Assembly (NCBI RefSeq): GCF_013520865.1
Contig: NZ_JACDXJ010000001.1
Coordinates: 4,015,501 to 4,079,500 of the forward strand
Source of the DNA: Microvirga mediterraneensis
GTDB lineage: Bacteria; Pseudomonadota; Alphaproteobacteria; Rhizobiales; Beijerinckiaceae
Reading direction: 5' to 3'
Length of the DNA stretch: 64,000 bases
Positions 34,538 through 43,712 of this stretch are shown here, in pieces (the first letter of the stretch is position 1; each line of letters opens with the position of its first letter). The notes below the pieces were generated by a model that saw only the letters and a program-made list of their open reading frames with translations, had not been told where the DNA came from and ran no database searches. A program made the translations under genes and the position numbers.

Positions 34538-35362
34538 CTAATCTTTGTCGAGGGAGAGATCCGGCGCTTCCGGGTTCTTCATGCCGACCACGTGGTAGCC
34601 CGCATCCACATGCAGGATCTCGCCGGTCATGCCGCGCGACATGTCGGACACGAGATAGGCGGCGGTCTCACCGACCTCCTCGATGGTGACCGTGCGGCGC
34701 AGGGGCGAGTTGTACTCGTTCCACTTCAGAATGTAGCGGAAATCGCCGATGCCGGAGGCGGCCAGCGTCTTGATCGGTCCCGCCGAGATCGCGTTGACGC
34801 GGATGTTCTTGGGGCCGAGATCGGCCGCCAGGTAGCGCACCGACGCCTCGAGCGCCGCCTTGGCCACGCCCATGACGTTGTAGTGCGGCATCCACTTCTC
34901 GGCGCCGTAATAGGTGAGCGTCAGCAGCGAGCCGCCGTCGTTCATGAGCTTCTCGGCGCGCTGGGCGATGGCCGTGAAGGAATAGCAGGAGATCAGGAGC
35001 GACTTGGTGAAGTTGCCCTCGGAGGTCTCGACATAGCGGCCGGTGAGCTCGTCCTTGTCGGAGAAGGCGATGCAATGGATCACGAAGTCGATGGAGCCCC
35101 AGAGGCGCTTCACTTCCTCGAACACGGCGTCGATGGTGGCGCCGTCCGTCACGTCGCAATGGCCGACCACATGGGCGTCGAGTTCCTTTGCGAGAGGCTC
35201 GACGCGCTTCTTCAGGGCATCGCCCTGATAGGTGAAGGCGAGTTCCGCTCCGTGCTGGCGGGCCGCCTGAGCAATGCCCCAGGCGATCGAACGGTTGTTC
35301 GCCACGCCCATCACCAAGCCACGCTTACCGGCCAGAATGCCGGTGGCCTTTGTCTCCGCCAT
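34538..35362 (-). CDS. fabI: Enoyl-[acyl-carrier-protein] reductase (NADH)
   Basis: The 274-residue SDR-type enzyme does the last reduction of fatty-acid elongation in the cytosol. The FabI-type glycine motif GVANNRSIAWGIA is present, as are the catalytic Tyr and Lys in YNVMGVAK (Y-x6-K) with the upstream LTYYGAEK tyrosine, and NAISAGPIKTLAASGIGDF near the substrate loop. This is the triclosan- and diazaborine-target family. It leads a run with the histidine phosphatase gene. An element of the GTCATTCCCGGCC family lies upstream. Confidence 0.96.
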   Translation of the reverse strand: MAETKATGILAGKRGLVMGVANNRSIAWGIAQAARQHGAELAFTYQGDALKKRVEPLAKELDAHVVGHCDVTDGATIDAVFEEVKRLWGSIDFVIHCIAFSDKDELTGRYVETSEGNFTKSLLISCYSFTAIAQRAEKLMNDGGSLLTLTYYGAEKWMPHYNVMGVAKAALEASVRYLAADLGPKNIRVNAISAGPIKTLAASGIGDFRYILKWNEYNSPLRRTVTIEEVGETAAYLVSDMSRGMTGEILHVDAGYHVVGMKNPEAPDLSLDKD

Positions 35363-35707
35363 GATTCACCTAGATCGTCACTGGACAGCTCAAGAAAGAA
35401 CGGCCTCTTTAGCCGACCGAGCGACCACGGGGAAGCCCTCTTGAGCCAGCCGTTCGGACAATCGCGCCGTTCTTGAGACATTCTCTCGATGTCATCACCG
35501 GGCTCGTCCCGGTGATCCCGATTGGAAAGGCACGACGCTTCACCGGATCGGGATGGGCGGCGCAAGGCCGGCCATGACGTGAGTGGGTGTCATTCCCGGC
35601 CGAAGAGCAGCGAAGGGGAAGGGAATCCACGATCAGGCGCAACGCCATGGATCCCCTTCCCGGTCCTTAAGGACCGCCGGGGATGACACCGGCTCGTGAG
35701 GCCGACC
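35363..35707. other. Intergenic region filled by repeats
   Basis: These 345 bp between fabI and the J-protein gene hold a small hairpin unit (GTCATCACCGGGCTCGTCCC-type, about 35490-35520), a related half-unit (GGCCGGCCATGACG, about 35567-35580) and a full GTCATTCCCGGCC element (35588-35690). No gene is visible, and the fabI promoter should lie within the first ~100 bp. Confidence 0.6.
35588..35690. repeat. GTCATTCCCGGCC-type palindromic element, copy 2
   Basis: It is bounded by GTGTCATTCCCGGCCGAAG and CCGGGGATGACACC, with internal GGGGAAGGGAATCCACGATC and GGATCCCCTTCCCGG arms. It is very close in sequence to copies at 44909, 53255 and 59065. Confidence 0.85.
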
Positions 35708-36661
35708 CTACTTCGCGTTGGCCGAGCGGCGCTTGCGGGCATATTCCATCAGGTCTTCGTCCACGACCTCGGGCAGCCTGATCTCCGTGGTCACGAAGAG
35801 GTCGCCGTGGCCGGACTTGGTGGGCAGGCCCTTGCCGCGCAGGCGGAAGGTGCGGCCGGAATTGGTCATGGGCGGGATCTTCATCTCGACCGAGCCGGTC
35901 AGGGTCGGCACCCGCACGGTGCCACCGAGGATCGCTTCCTCGATTTCGACCGGAAGCCGCAGGCGCAGGTCCGAGCCCTCGGGCGTGAAGCGCTCGTGGG
36001 GGGCAAAATTGATCGTGAGCAGCGCATCGCCCGGATCGATCCCGGGGGCGCCCTGCCCCAGACCGCGCAGGCGGATCACCTGGCCGTTGCTCACGCCCTT
36101 GGGGATCACCACGTCCACGTCGCGGCCGGTGGAGAGCCTGATGCGCTTCTTGGCCTCCTGGGCCACGTCCTCCAGGGTCACGGTCAGGGTGGCGGCCACG
36201 TCCTCGCCCTTCTGGGAGCGGGCACGGCCCTGGCGCGGAGTTTCGCCGCCGGAGCGGAAAGCCTCGGCGAAGAACTGGGAGAAGACGTCCTCGCCCGGAT
36301 CGGCGCCGAAATGGCTCCGGCTCGAGCGGCGGGAGCCGCCGCCGAAGCCGGAGAAGCCGCTGAAACCGGCAAAATCCTCCGGCCGCGCGCCGCCGCGTCC
36401 GCCACCGCCGCCGAACCCCTCGAACCCTTGGAAGCGCGGCTTGCCCTCCGCGTCGATCTCGCCCCGGTCGAACTGGGCGCGCTTTCCGGCATCGCCGAGG
36501 ATCTCGTAGGCGGCATTCGCCTCGGCGAACTTGTCCTTCGCCTTGGGATCGTCCTTGTTGCTGTCGGGATGATAGGTCTTGGCGAGCTTGCGGAACGCCT
36601 TCTTGATCTCCGCTTCGCTCGCCGAGCGGGATACGCCTAGAACGTCGTAGGGGTTTCGCAT
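35708..36661 (-). CDS. J-domain co-chaperone (CbpA/DnaJ-like)
   Basis: The product is 317 residues from ATG 36661. The J domain (about 1-70) contains the HPD motif ([15 protein letters not shown]). A Gly/Phe-rich linker follows (about 78-130; [34 protein letters not shown]), then the two beta-barrel C-terminal domains (about 160-310). The zinc-finger domain is absent, so this is a type II (CbpA-like) J protein that stimulates DnaK. A GTG/ATG four codons upstream (36673) is possible but less supported. It is divergent from nothing; pdxH lies beyond the lipoprotein gene. Confidence 0.93.
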   Translation of the reverse strand: MRNPYDVLGVSRSASEAEIKKAFRKLAKTYHPDSNKDDPKAKDKFAEANAAYEILGDAGKRAQFDRGEIDAEGKPRFQGFEGFGGGGGRGGARPEDFAGFSGFSGFGGGSRRSSRSHFGADPGEDVFSQFFAEAFRSGGETPRQGRARSQKGEDVAATLTVTLEDVAQEAKKRIRLSTGRDVDVVIPKGVSNGQVIRLRGLGQGAPGIDPGDALLTINFAPHERFTPEGSDLRLRLPVEIEEAILGGTVRVPTLTGSVEMKIPPMTNSGRTFRLRGKGLPTKSGHGDLFVTTEIRLPEVVDEDLMEYARKRRSANAK

Positions 36662-36695
36662 CGTGGATTCCATGAACCGTCAGATTGGGAGCTTA

Positions 36696-36748
36696 GAGCA
36701 TCGGGCCCGAAAAGTGGCCTTGCACTTTCGGGATCCGATCCGATGCTC
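36696..36748 (+). repeat. Half copy D of the double-hairpin element (hairpin 1 only)
   Basis: GAGCATCGGGCCCGAAAAGTG and CACTTTCGGGATCCGATCCG, ending GATGCTC, form hairpin 1. Hairpin 2 is absent. It lies between the J-protein start and the lipoprotein stop. Confidence 0.8.
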
Positions 36749-36859
36749 GTCTTCAGAGCTGAGGCATCGTCCGGACCCGGAGGATGCCCCGGGGCTCAAC
36801 GGGTTTGACGGTCATATGGGCGAAGTGTTGCGCCTTTGCAACGCCTTTGCCCGTAAGAG

Positions 36860-37285
36860 CTAGACCTTGGCCGAGGCCTTGAGGGGCTTGACGTCCTTGA
36901 TCGCCCAGTCGCCCCCGGAGGGCCGGCAGGCCGTTCCGTGCAGGGAGGAAGACGAGGGACCGTTCAGATGGGCCGAGAAGGCGCGGCAGATCTCGTCGTT
37001 CTTCACGAAAGGCGCGCCCATGGGCGTGAAGGTGCCTTTCATGGTCGTGGCGGGATTGTCCCAGGACACCTGGGTGCCGGGTCCCTGCGGATCGAGCGCG
37101 ACGGCCAGGGCCGCCTTGGCCCGGCGCCAGTCCTCCTGGTCGAGGTCGGCGGACAAGGGGGTATCGGTCCGGGCCGTGATGGTGCCGGTGGATTTCGGCT
37201 CCTCGTCGTCGAGAGCCGAGAGGCCGAAGGAGAAGCTGCATGCGCTCGTGGACAGGGCGACAAGGCCGACGACCAACAGCTTCAT
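36860..37285 (-). CDS. Putative surface lipoprotein (RT0821/17 kDa-type)
   Basis: The product is 141 residues from ATG 37285 (GGAG about 9 nt upstream). The N-terminus is a lipoprotein signal ending in the lipobox STSAC (MKLLVVGLVALSTSAC). The mature part has a short acidic segment (LDDEEPKSTGTITARTD) and a compact domain with WDNPATTMKGTFTP and HGTACRPSGGDWAIKDV. The C-terminal domain resembles the RT0821/Lpp0805 surface-protein group. It is divergent from pdxH. Confidence 0.8.
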   Translation of the reverse strand: MKLLVVGLVALSTSACSFSFGLSALDDEEPKSTGTITARTDTPLSADLDQEDWRRAKAALAVALDPQGPGTQVSWDNPATTMKGTFTPMGAPFVKNDEICRAFSAHLNGPSSSSLHGTACRPSGGDWAIKDVKPLKASAKV

Positions 37286-37383
37286 GGCTTCGCTCCGGAC
37301 AACATCTGATCTATAACGGCGCGCATTGATCCACGTCACGCGTCGGATCCCCCAGAACCAAAAGTCACAGTACGAGATAACCA

Positions 37384-37992
37384 TTGAACCCGTTAACAAC
37401 CGGTGACTTCACTGAATCGGAAGAGCCCTTCGCCCTCTTCAAAACCTGGCTCGCGGAGGCCGAGGCCTCGGAGCCGAACGACCCCAACGCCATGGCGCTG
37501 GCGACCGTCGACGAGACCGGGCTGCCGAACGTCCGCATGGTGCTGCTGAAGGGCTTCGACGAGAACGGCTTCGTGTTCTACACCAACACGGAATCGAACA
37601 AGGGCCGCGAGCTGCTGGGCCAGAAGAAGGCGGCCCTCGTCCTTCACTGGAAGAGCCTGCGCCGTCAGGTGCGGGCCCGGGGCCCCGTGACCGTCGTCAG
37701 CGACGCGGAAGCGGACACCTACTTCCAGAGCCGTCCCCGCGACAGCCGCATCGGCGCCTGGGCGAGCCAGCAGTCGCGTCCGCTGGAAAGCCGCTTCGCC
37801 CTCGAAAAGGCGGTGGCGCTCAACACGGCGAAATACGCCATCGGCGAGGTGCCGCGCCCGCCCTACTGGACGGGCTTCCGCATCGCGCCTGTCTCCATCG
37901 AGTTCTGGCAGGACAAGCCGTTCCGCCTTCACGACCGCGTCGTCTTCACCCGCGACGGCGAGGGCTGGCGGAAAGTGCGGCTTTATCCGTGA
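37384..37992 (+). CDS. pdxH: Pyridoxine/pyridoxamine 5'-phosphate oxidase
   Basis: The 202-residue FMN enzyme oxidises PNP or PMP to the active cofactor PLP. The TTG start at 37384 keeps the conserved N-terminal [66 protein letters not shown] and the C-terminal VRLYP complete the family signature. Full length. It is divergent from the lipoprotein gene and is followed after 61 bp by an SDR gene. PLP supply serves enzymes such as the dehydratase at the start of the window. Confidence 0.96.
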   Translation: MNPLTTGDFTESEEPFALFKTWLAEAEASEPNDPNAMALATVDETGLPNVRMVLLKGFDENGFVFYTNTESNKGRELLGQKKAALVLHWKSLRRQVRARGPVTVVSDAEADTYFQSRPRDSRIGAWASQQSRPLESRFALEKAVALNTAKYAIGEVPRPPYWTGFRIAPVSIEFWQDKPFRLHDRVVFTRDGEGWRKVRLYP

Positions 37993-38053
37993 TCCCATAG
38001 ACCTCAGCCCTGAACTGGGATAGGGGTCTGCCCCCTCTCGGAAAGAAACCCAG

Positions 38054-38809
38054 ATGTCCGCATCGCCCAGCAATTCCCGCCGCATCATGCTGCTCACCGG
38101 CGCCAGCCGGGGGATCGGGCATGCGACCGTCAAGCGCTTCTCGGCGGCCGGGTGGCGGGTCATCACCTGCTCGCGGCACGGCTTTCCGGAAAACTGCCCC
38201 TGGGAGATGGGACCGGAGGATCACCTCCAGGTCGATCTCGCCGATGCGCAGGACACCCACCGCGCCATCGCCGAGGTGAAGGAGCGGCTCGCCGCCGAGG
38301 GCGGCTGCCTCCATGCGTTGGTGAACAACGCGGGCATCTCCCCCAAGGGACCGGGCGGCTCGCGGCTGGACGCCATCCACACCACCCACGACGATTGGCT
38401 GCGCGTGTTCCAGGTGAACTTCTTCGCCTCGATCATGCTGGCCCGCGGGTTGCAGGACGAACTCACCAAGGCCAAGGGCTCGGTAGTGAACGTGACCTCC
38501 ATCGCGGGCTCCCGCGTCCATCCCTTCGCGGGCGCGGCCTATGCCACGTCCAAGGCGGCGCTGGCGGCGCTGACCCGCGAGATGGCGGCCGATTTCGGGC
38601 CGCTGGGCGTTCGCGTCAACGCGATCTCCCCGGGCGAGATCGACACCTCGATCCTCTCGCCCGGCACGGAGAAGATCGTCGAGCAATTGCCGATGCGCCG
38701 CCTCGGCACCCCCGACGAGGTCGCCAAGGCGATCTATTTCCTCTGCACGGACGCGAGCTCCTACGTGACCGGCGCGGAACTGCACATCAACGGCGGCCAG
38801 CACGTCTAG
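38054..38809 (+). CDS. SDR family oxidoreductase
   Basis: The 251-residue classical short-chain dehydrogenase has the nucleotide-binding motif TGASRGIGHAT, NNAGIS, catalytic Ser in VTSIAGS, Y-x3-K in YATSKAALAAL, and the NAISPGEIDTSIL segment. It is probably an NAD(P)H-dependent reductase of a small molecule; substrate unknown. It lies 61 bp downstream of pdxH on the same strand. Confidence 0.92.
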   Translation: MSASPSNSRRIMLLTGASRGIGHATVKRFSAAGWRVITCSRHGFPENCPWEMGPEDHLQVDLADAQDTHRAIAEVKERLAAEGGCLHALVNNAGISPKGPGGSRLDAIHTTHDDWLRVFQVNFFASIMLARGLQDELTKAKGSVVNVTSIAGSRVHPFAGAAYATSKAALAALTREMAADFGPLGVRVNAISPGEIDTSILSPGTEKIVEQLPMRRLGTPDEVAKAIYFLCTDASSYVTGAELHINGGQHV

Positions 38810-38820
38810 GCGGGTGATCC

Positions 38821-39255
38821 ATGCTCCTGCGGTCTGCCGAACCCAGAGATGGCAAATGCACATCCCTGCTTGCAGCCGCTCTGGTCCTTGGCTCGGCGCT
38901 GACGGTCCATAGCCAGGAAGTTCCCGAGAAAAATCCATTCGCCGCCCCGGACATGCAGCCGTCGTACCGGGCTAAATGCCATGAAGTCCGTGAACTGACC
39001 AAAGATCGCGAAACCGGCGCGACCCGGGTCGATTTCAGCGTGACGGGTCCCCTCGCCCTCGTGCATTTCGACGGGACCCTCGCCTATCTCGGCCTATGCG
39101 GCACCGCGCCCGACCCGAAGGTCCTCTGCGTCACCTACCAGACCAACGACATGAAGGTCGGCGACGTGGTGACTATCGCGGGCGGCTACAGCCGCCCGAA
39201 CCCGGATTTCATCGTCCTGGACCCATGCCTCGCGCGACGGCCGGAGGAGCCGTAA
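38821..39255 (+). CDS. Putative exported protein, 144 residues
   Basis: It starts 11 bp after the SDR stop. The first 32 residues contain a signal-like hydrophobic stretch (LLAAALVLGSALTVHS, then QE). The mature part carries four Cys (KCHEV, GLCGT, VLCVT, DPCLA), likely in disulfides, and a beta-rich middle (GDVVTIAGGYSRPNPDFIVL). I do not recognise a family. An internal start near 38830-38860 would shorten the signal. Confidence 0.7.
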   Translation: MLLRSAEPRDGKCTSLLAAALVLGSALTVHSQEVPEKNPFAAPDMQPSYRAKCHEVRELTKDRETGATRVDFSVTGPLALVHFDGTLAYLGLCGTAPDPKVLCVTYQTNDMKVGDVVTIAGGYSRPNPDFIVLDPCLARRPEEP

Positions 39256-39278
39256 GGGCACGCATTTCGCGGTCCGGC

Positions 39279-41258
39279 CTAATCGAGGCGCACGTCGAGC
39301 GACAGCTCGCTCCGGAAGGCGTGGCTCAGGGTTCTGGCGAATGTGGCCGTCAGATGATGGCGGTCCCGATAGACCAAGATGCCGCCGATCACGGTCGGGC
39401 ACCGCTCGGAATCGCATAGATATTTCGTGAGATCGAGCACAGGACGCTTCAGTTCCCGGGCGGTCGTGAGAACGGGATCCTTTCTGAAGACATCATCCCG
39501 TGTCGGCGCGCAGTCGACGCTCCGGTTCCCGCTCGTGGCCAGACATTTGTCCGCATCGAACTTGAGCCAGGGCGTCGACCTTATGGCGCGCACATCGAGC
39601 CCCATGGCCGTGAGCCGCGACCACGCCTCCGCCATGCCCTTCAGGACCGTCTCGGGATAGGCCGGCGACTGCGCGATCAGGACCAGATCGGGCCGCTCGC
39701 GCTCAAGCCAGGCGATCACGTTCTTCGACCATTCGAGACATTCGGTATAAAGGCGCTTGAAGGGGGGATGGTAGAATGCCTCCAGCGAGAACAGGCATGC
39801 GGACTTCGACAAGCCGTGGAATTGGATCGAGCCCTTACGCGCGAGTTCCTCGAAGGCGGGATAGAAATGGCCCGCGTGTGAATCCCCGATCATGACGATC
39901 TTCATCCTGGCGGCCCGATTGCCGTAAGTGCATGTCAGGACTTCCGTCTTACGCTGATCCTGGTGGCATTTGGTCTTGTAGATGGACGGCACGTCCGCTT
40001 TCACGTGCTCGGGCCTTGGGATGAAGTTGGCGAGATCCTCGTTCCGCCAATCGTAGCGGGGATCGATCATCGCCCGTATTCCGGGCCGGTCCGTCCCTGA
40101 AGCGACCTGTCCCGGTTCCTGTCCGCTCGCCACGAGATAACCCGCCCCGAGCGCAAGGGTCGCCGCCACGCAGGCCGCCCCCGTGGCTATCGTTCTTCCA
40201 ATCGGGATGAGGCCCGACCTGAAACGATCCTCGACGAACACCTTGCTGACATGGGCAAGGCCGCAAGAAGCAAAGAGGATCAGAGCACCGGCCGCAAGAC
40301 CTGGATTGCGTTCCGTCACCTCCGCATAGACGACAATAAGGGGCCAGTGCCAGAGGTAGAGCGAATAGGATATGTCGCCGAGATACTGAAACGGCCTGGA
40401 GTTCAAAAGGATGCGGCCGGACCAGGCCTCCTGCGCGCCGCTTGAGGTGATAACGGCCGCTGCGGCCAGAGTTGGGAGCAGCGCCGCATAACCCGGAAAT
40501 TGCGTGTTCTCGTCGAAAGCGAGGCTCGCGGCCACGATCCCGAGGATGCCGACCAGCCCCAGTACGGCCCGCAGAGGATCGGAGACCCGTCCGGGAGCAA
40601 GGAAAACAGCCAAGGCGCCGCCGAGCGCCAGCTCCCAGGCCCGGGTCGTGGTCGCGAAATAGGCGGTGCCAGGGTCGAGGGGCGTGAGATAGACGGAATA
40701 GGCGAGAGAGCCGGCTCCCACGGCAGTGAAGATCCAGCCGAAAGCCTTGCGGGCCTCCACGCCTGCCTTGCGCGCGGCGACGAGCATGGGAAACAGGATC
40801 AGAGGCCAGATGATGTAATATTGCTCTTCGACGGACAGGGACCAGAAATGATTCATGGGTCCTTTCGTGTCGCCCGCTAGGTAATCCACGGCTTGAGCCG
40901 CCAGGAACCAGTTCTGGACATAGGCCGCGCTGGCGACGATGCCGCTGACGATGTCCGGCCATTGTCCCTTCGGGAAGAGCGGGATGCTCAGCGCGACTGC
41001 GACGGACACCACGGTCGCAGCCGGTAGCAGGCGCCGGATGCGGCGGGCATAGAACCGCAGGATATCGATCCTGCCTTCGGCCTTGAACTCCTTGAAGAGG
41101 GAGCCGGTGATCAGAAAACCCGAAATGACGAAGAAGACGTCGACGCCGACGTAACCGCCAGGCAGTATTTCAGGCCAGACATGATAGACCAATACGGACA
41201 GGACGGCGATGGCCCGAAGTCCCTGCACCTCTTTGATGACTTGATGAGAAGGATGCAT
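39279..41258 (-). CDS. OafA/YrhL-type O-acyltransferase with SGNH domain
   Basis: The 659-residue inner-membrane protein has about ten helices of the acyltransferase-3 family (residues 1-370), with the family motifs IKEVQGLRAIAVLSVLVYH, GVDVFFVISGFLITG and HFWSLSVEEQYYIIWP. A periplasmic SGNH hydrolase-like domain follows (about 430-659) with IGDSHAGHFYPAF and the catalytic His in YRDRHHLTATFA. It should O-acetylate a surface polysaccharide or other periplasmic glycan. A hairpin directly before the start codon masks the only Shine-Dalgarno-like stretch. Confidence 0.93.
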   Translation of the reverse strand: MHPSHQVIKEVQGLRAIAVLSVLVYHVWPEILPGGYVGVDVFFVISGFLITGSLFKEFKAEGRIDILRFYARRIRRLLPAATVVSVAVALSIPLFPKGQWPDIVSGIVASAAYVQNWFLAAQAVDYLAGDTKGPMNHFWSLSVEEQYYIIWPLILFPMLVAARKAGVEARKAFGWIFTAVGAGSLAYSVYLTPLDPGTAYFATTTRAWELALGGALAVFLAPGRVSDPLRAVLGLVGILGIVAASLAFDENTQFPGYAALLPTLAAAAVITSSGAQEAWSGRILLNSRPFQYLGDISYSLYLWHWPLIVVYAEVTERNPGLAAGALILFASCGLAHVSKVFVEDRFRSGLIPIGRTIATGAACVAATLALGAGYLVASGQEPGQVASGTDRPGIRAMIDPRYDWRNEDLANFIPRPEHVKADVPSIYKTKCHQDQRKTEVLTCTYGNRAARMKIVMIGDSHAGHFYPAFEELARKGSIQFHGLSKSACLFSLEAFYHPPFKRLYTECLEWSKNVIAWLERERPDLVLIAQSPAYPETVLKGMAEAWSRLTAMGLDVRAIRSTPWLKFDADKCLATSGNRSVDCAPTRDDVFRKDPVLTTARELKRPVLDLTKYLCDSERCPTVIGGILVYRDRHHLTATFARTLSHAFRSELSLDVRLD

Positions 41259-41261
41259 GAT

Positions 41262-41282
41262 GCCCTGCAGGTCCGGCAGGGC
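41262..41282 (-). promoter_or_regulatory. Hairpin over the ribosome binding site of the acyltransferase
   Basis: In the mRNA, GCCCTGC (41282-41276) pairs with GCAGGGC (41268-41262) around a 7-nt loop and ends 3 nt before the ATG at 41258. The AGGG in the second arm is the only plausible Shine-Dalgarno, so it is sequestered when the hairpin forms. Confidence 0.5.
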
Positions 41283-41436
41283 TTTCTGCGTCTGCCAGAT
41301 CCTGTCGGCTGATACTCACGATCGTTTTCGATGGCAAGCCGGATAGGTCACTCTCTGGCCGCGCACATCGACCCTAAGGGCGCGCGAGGGACGGGACTCG
41401 ACAATACCCGGCGCAGACCCTCGCGCCTGCCTCGGT

Positions 41437-42504
41437 TCAAGCCGCCTCGGCGGGCCAGGCTCCGACATAGCGCGATTGCGGCCGGATGATGCGGCCGACC
41501 TTCTCCTGCTCGATGTCGTGGGCCACCCAGCCCGCCGTGCGGCCGGCGGCGAAGAGGGGCGTGAAGCCCTCGCGCGGGACGCCCAGGGCGTCGAGCAGGA
41601 TCGCCGTATAGAACTCCACGTTGGTGTCTAGCCGGCGGCCGGGCTTGCGGCGCTCCAGCACCTTCAGGGCCGTCACCTCCACGGCTTCGGCGAAGGCGAT
41701 GCGGTCGCTGCGTCCCTTCAGCCGGCCGACGGCGGCCATGAGCACGTCCGCCCGCGGGTCGCGCACCCGGTAGATGCGGTGGCCGAAGCCCATGAGGCGC
41801 TCGCCCCTGGCCATGGCGTCGTCGAGCCAGGCTTCCGCATTCTCGATGGAGCCGATCGCATCGAGCATGTCGAGCACCGGACCGGGCGCGCCGCCGTGGA
41901 GCGGCCCCTTCAGGGCGCAGAGACCGGCCACCACCGAGGACAGGATTCCCGCCTGGGTCGAGGCGACCACGCGCGCCGTGAAGGTCGAGGCGTTGAGCCC
42001 GTGGTCGATCACCGTCACGAGATAGGTATCGAGCCCCTGCGCCTCGTCCGACGCCACGGGCGCGTCGCGCATCATGCGCAGGATATCGGCCGCGTGTCCC
42101 GCACGGGCGTCGGGCTCCACAGGCGCGAGGCCTTGAGCCCCGCGCACCGCCATGGCGGCGGCAACGCCAGCCGCCCCTACGGCGAGAACGGGATGATCCT
42201 CCTCCGCATCAGGCAGGCTCGACAGCAGCAGCCGCATCCCCTCGACCGGAGTGAGGCCCGTCAGCCGGTCGGCCAGGCGCGCGAGATGCCGGTAGGCCCT
42301 GACCCGTGCCCTGCCGAGAAGCGCGCGCGGATCGGCGACATTCGGGACAAGGCCGGTCCAGAGCATCGCCACCACGTCCTCGAAGGACACGTGGCCCGCC
42401 AGTTCTTCCAGGTCGTGCCCGCAGATGATCAGGCGCCCTGCCTCGCCGTCCACATGGCTGAGGGCGGTCTCGGCCGCCACGACGTCGTCAAGTCCGATAC
42501 TCAT
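41437..42504 (-). CDS. Citrate synthase family protein
   Basis: The 355-residue enzyme has the citrate/2-methylcitrate synthase fold without the long N-terminal region of the TCA enzyme. Catalytic parts are present: HGLNASTFTARV (first His region), GPLHGGAPGPV (His), GFGHRIYRVRDPRA and DTNVEFYTAILL (Asp). The short form suggests methylcitrate synthase-like or a paralogue; substrate not certain. A second, HTH-bearing citrate synthase gene is transcribed divergently with only 74 bp between starts. Confidence 0.9.
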   Translation of the reverse strand: MSIGLDDVVAAETALSHVDGEAGRLIICGHDLEELAGHVSFEDVVAMLWTGLVPNVADPRALLGRARVRAYRHLARLADRLTGLTPVEGMRLLLSSLPDAEEDHPVLAVGAAGVAAAMAVRGAQGLAPVEPDARAGHAADILRMMRDAPVASDEAQGLDTYLVTVIDHGLNASTFTARVVASTQAGILSSVVAGLCALKGPLHGGAPGPVLDMLDAIGSIENAEAWLDDAMARGERLMGFGHRIYRVRDPRADVLMAAVGRLKGRSDRIAFAEAVEVTALKVLERRKPGRRLDTNVEFYTAILLDALGVPREGFTPLFAAGRTAGWVAHDIEQEKVGRIIRPQSRYVGAWPAEAA

Positions 42505-42562
42505 GAACTGTCTCCTTCATCGGGGCAGCTTCACGCCGGTCTTGCGCAACGGTCAATCTTGA

Positions 42563-42578
42563 ATCAACATATCAACAT
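42563..42578. promoter_or_regulatory. Tandem ATCAACAT repeats before HTH-citrate synthase
   Basis: Two exact head-to-tail copies of ATCAACAT (42563-42570 and 42571-42578) end at the ATG of the HTH-citrate synthase, inside the 74-bp intergenic space shared with the divergent citrate synthase. They are a candidate binding site for the encoded HTH or another regulator of both genes. Confidence 0.4.
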
Positions 42579-43712
42579 ATGGGCGCTCCATCTTTTGACC
42601 TCGCATCGGCCGAAGAGGCCTCGTCGCGCCTCGGCATCAGCCGGGCGAGCCTCTATGCCTATGTGAGCCGGGGTCTGATCCGCTCCTTCTCGTCTCCGCA
42701 CGATCCCCGCCAGCGGCTCTATGCGATCGAGGACCTGGAGGCCCTGGTAGAGCGCAAGGCGCGCTTCCGCCGCCCCGCCGTCGCGGCAGCGACCGCCCTC
42801 GATTGGGGCCTGCCGGTGCTGGAAACGACCATCGCCCAGATCAAGGACGGCCGCCTCTTCTATCGCGGGCAGGACGCCATCGCCCTGGCCGGAACCGCCA
42901 CCCTCGAGGATGCCGCCAGAATCCTGGTCGGCTCCCTGCGCGCGGATGCTTTCCTCGAATCCTCCCGTATCCCCGCCCCCCTGCCCGCCCCGGCCTTCGG
43001 CCTCCATGGTTTCGTCACCCAGGCGGTCCGCCTTCTGTCGGAACCGGCCCCGAAGGAGGCCAGGGCCGCGGAAGTGGCCGCGATCCTGCGCCTGACGGCT
43101 GCCGCCGCCAGCGGCGCCGACCCGGGCATCGCGCCGCTCCATCGGCACCTGGCCGCCGCCTGGAAAGCTTCGCCGCAGGCAAGCGATGCGATCCGGCGCG
43201 CCCTCGTTCTCTGCGCCGACCATGAACTCAGCTCGTCCACCTTCGCCGTTCGGGTCACCGCCTCGACCGGCGCCTCCCTGCGCCATGCGGTGATCGCCGG
43301 GCTCGTCGCCTTGAGCGGGCCCTATCATGGCGGCATGACGGAGCGGGTCCGGGCCTTCCTGGACGATCCCGCGAGGGCTCCCCGGCCCGGCTTCCGGCAC
43401 CGCCTCTACCCGGAGGGCGACCCCAGGGCTCAGGCCCTCTTGGAAAACGTACCGCTCCTGGCCTCGGACGCCACGACCCTGAAGATCCTGGCGGACGCGT
43501 CCGGCGGCAGCCCCGGCATCGACGTCGCCCTCGTCATGATGGAGCGGGCCTACGGACTGCCGGTTGGAGCGGCGTTTGCGATCTTCGCGATCGGGCGAAC
43601 GGCCGGATGGCTCGCCCATGCCGTCGAGCAGCGCAGCCAGGCAGCCCTGATCCGCCCCCGGGCCCGCTACGTGGCGGCCGATGACCCACCGCCCCGAAAC
43701 CCCCCCTCATGA
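42579..43712 (+). CDS. Citrate synthase-like protein with N-terminal HTH
   Basis: The 377-residue protein has an N-terminal MerR/excisionase-type helix-turn-helix (about 5-65; ASAEEASSRLGISRASLYAY and LYAIEDLEALVERKARF). Residues 75-370 are a citrate-synthase domain. The three active-site regions are kept: DHELSSSTFAVRV, GPYHGGM and GFRHRLYPEGDPRA, with Asp in GIDVALVMMERAYG. It may sense a citrate-pathway acyl-CoA or 2-oxoacid and regulate the divergent citrate synthase, or be an enzyme with a DNA-binding tail. Its stop overlaps the Nudix start (ATGA). Confidence 0.85.
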   Translation: MGAPSFDLASAEEASSRLGISRASLYAYVSRGLIRSFSSPHDPRQRLYAIEDLEALVERKARFRRPAVAAATALDWGLPVLETTIAQIKDGRLFYRGQDAIALAGTATLEDAARILVGSLRADAFLESSRIPAPLPAPAFGLHGFVTQAVRLLSEPAPKEARAAEVAAILRLTAAAASGADPGIAPLHRHLAAAWKASPQASDAIRRALVLCADHELSSSTFAVRVTASTGASLRHAVIAGLVALSGPYHGGMTERVRAFLDDPARAPRPGFRHRLYPEGDPRAQALLENVPLLASDATTLKILADASGGSPGIDVALVMMERAYGLPVGAAFAIFAIGRTAGWLAHAVEQRSQAALIRPRARYVAADDPPPRNPPS

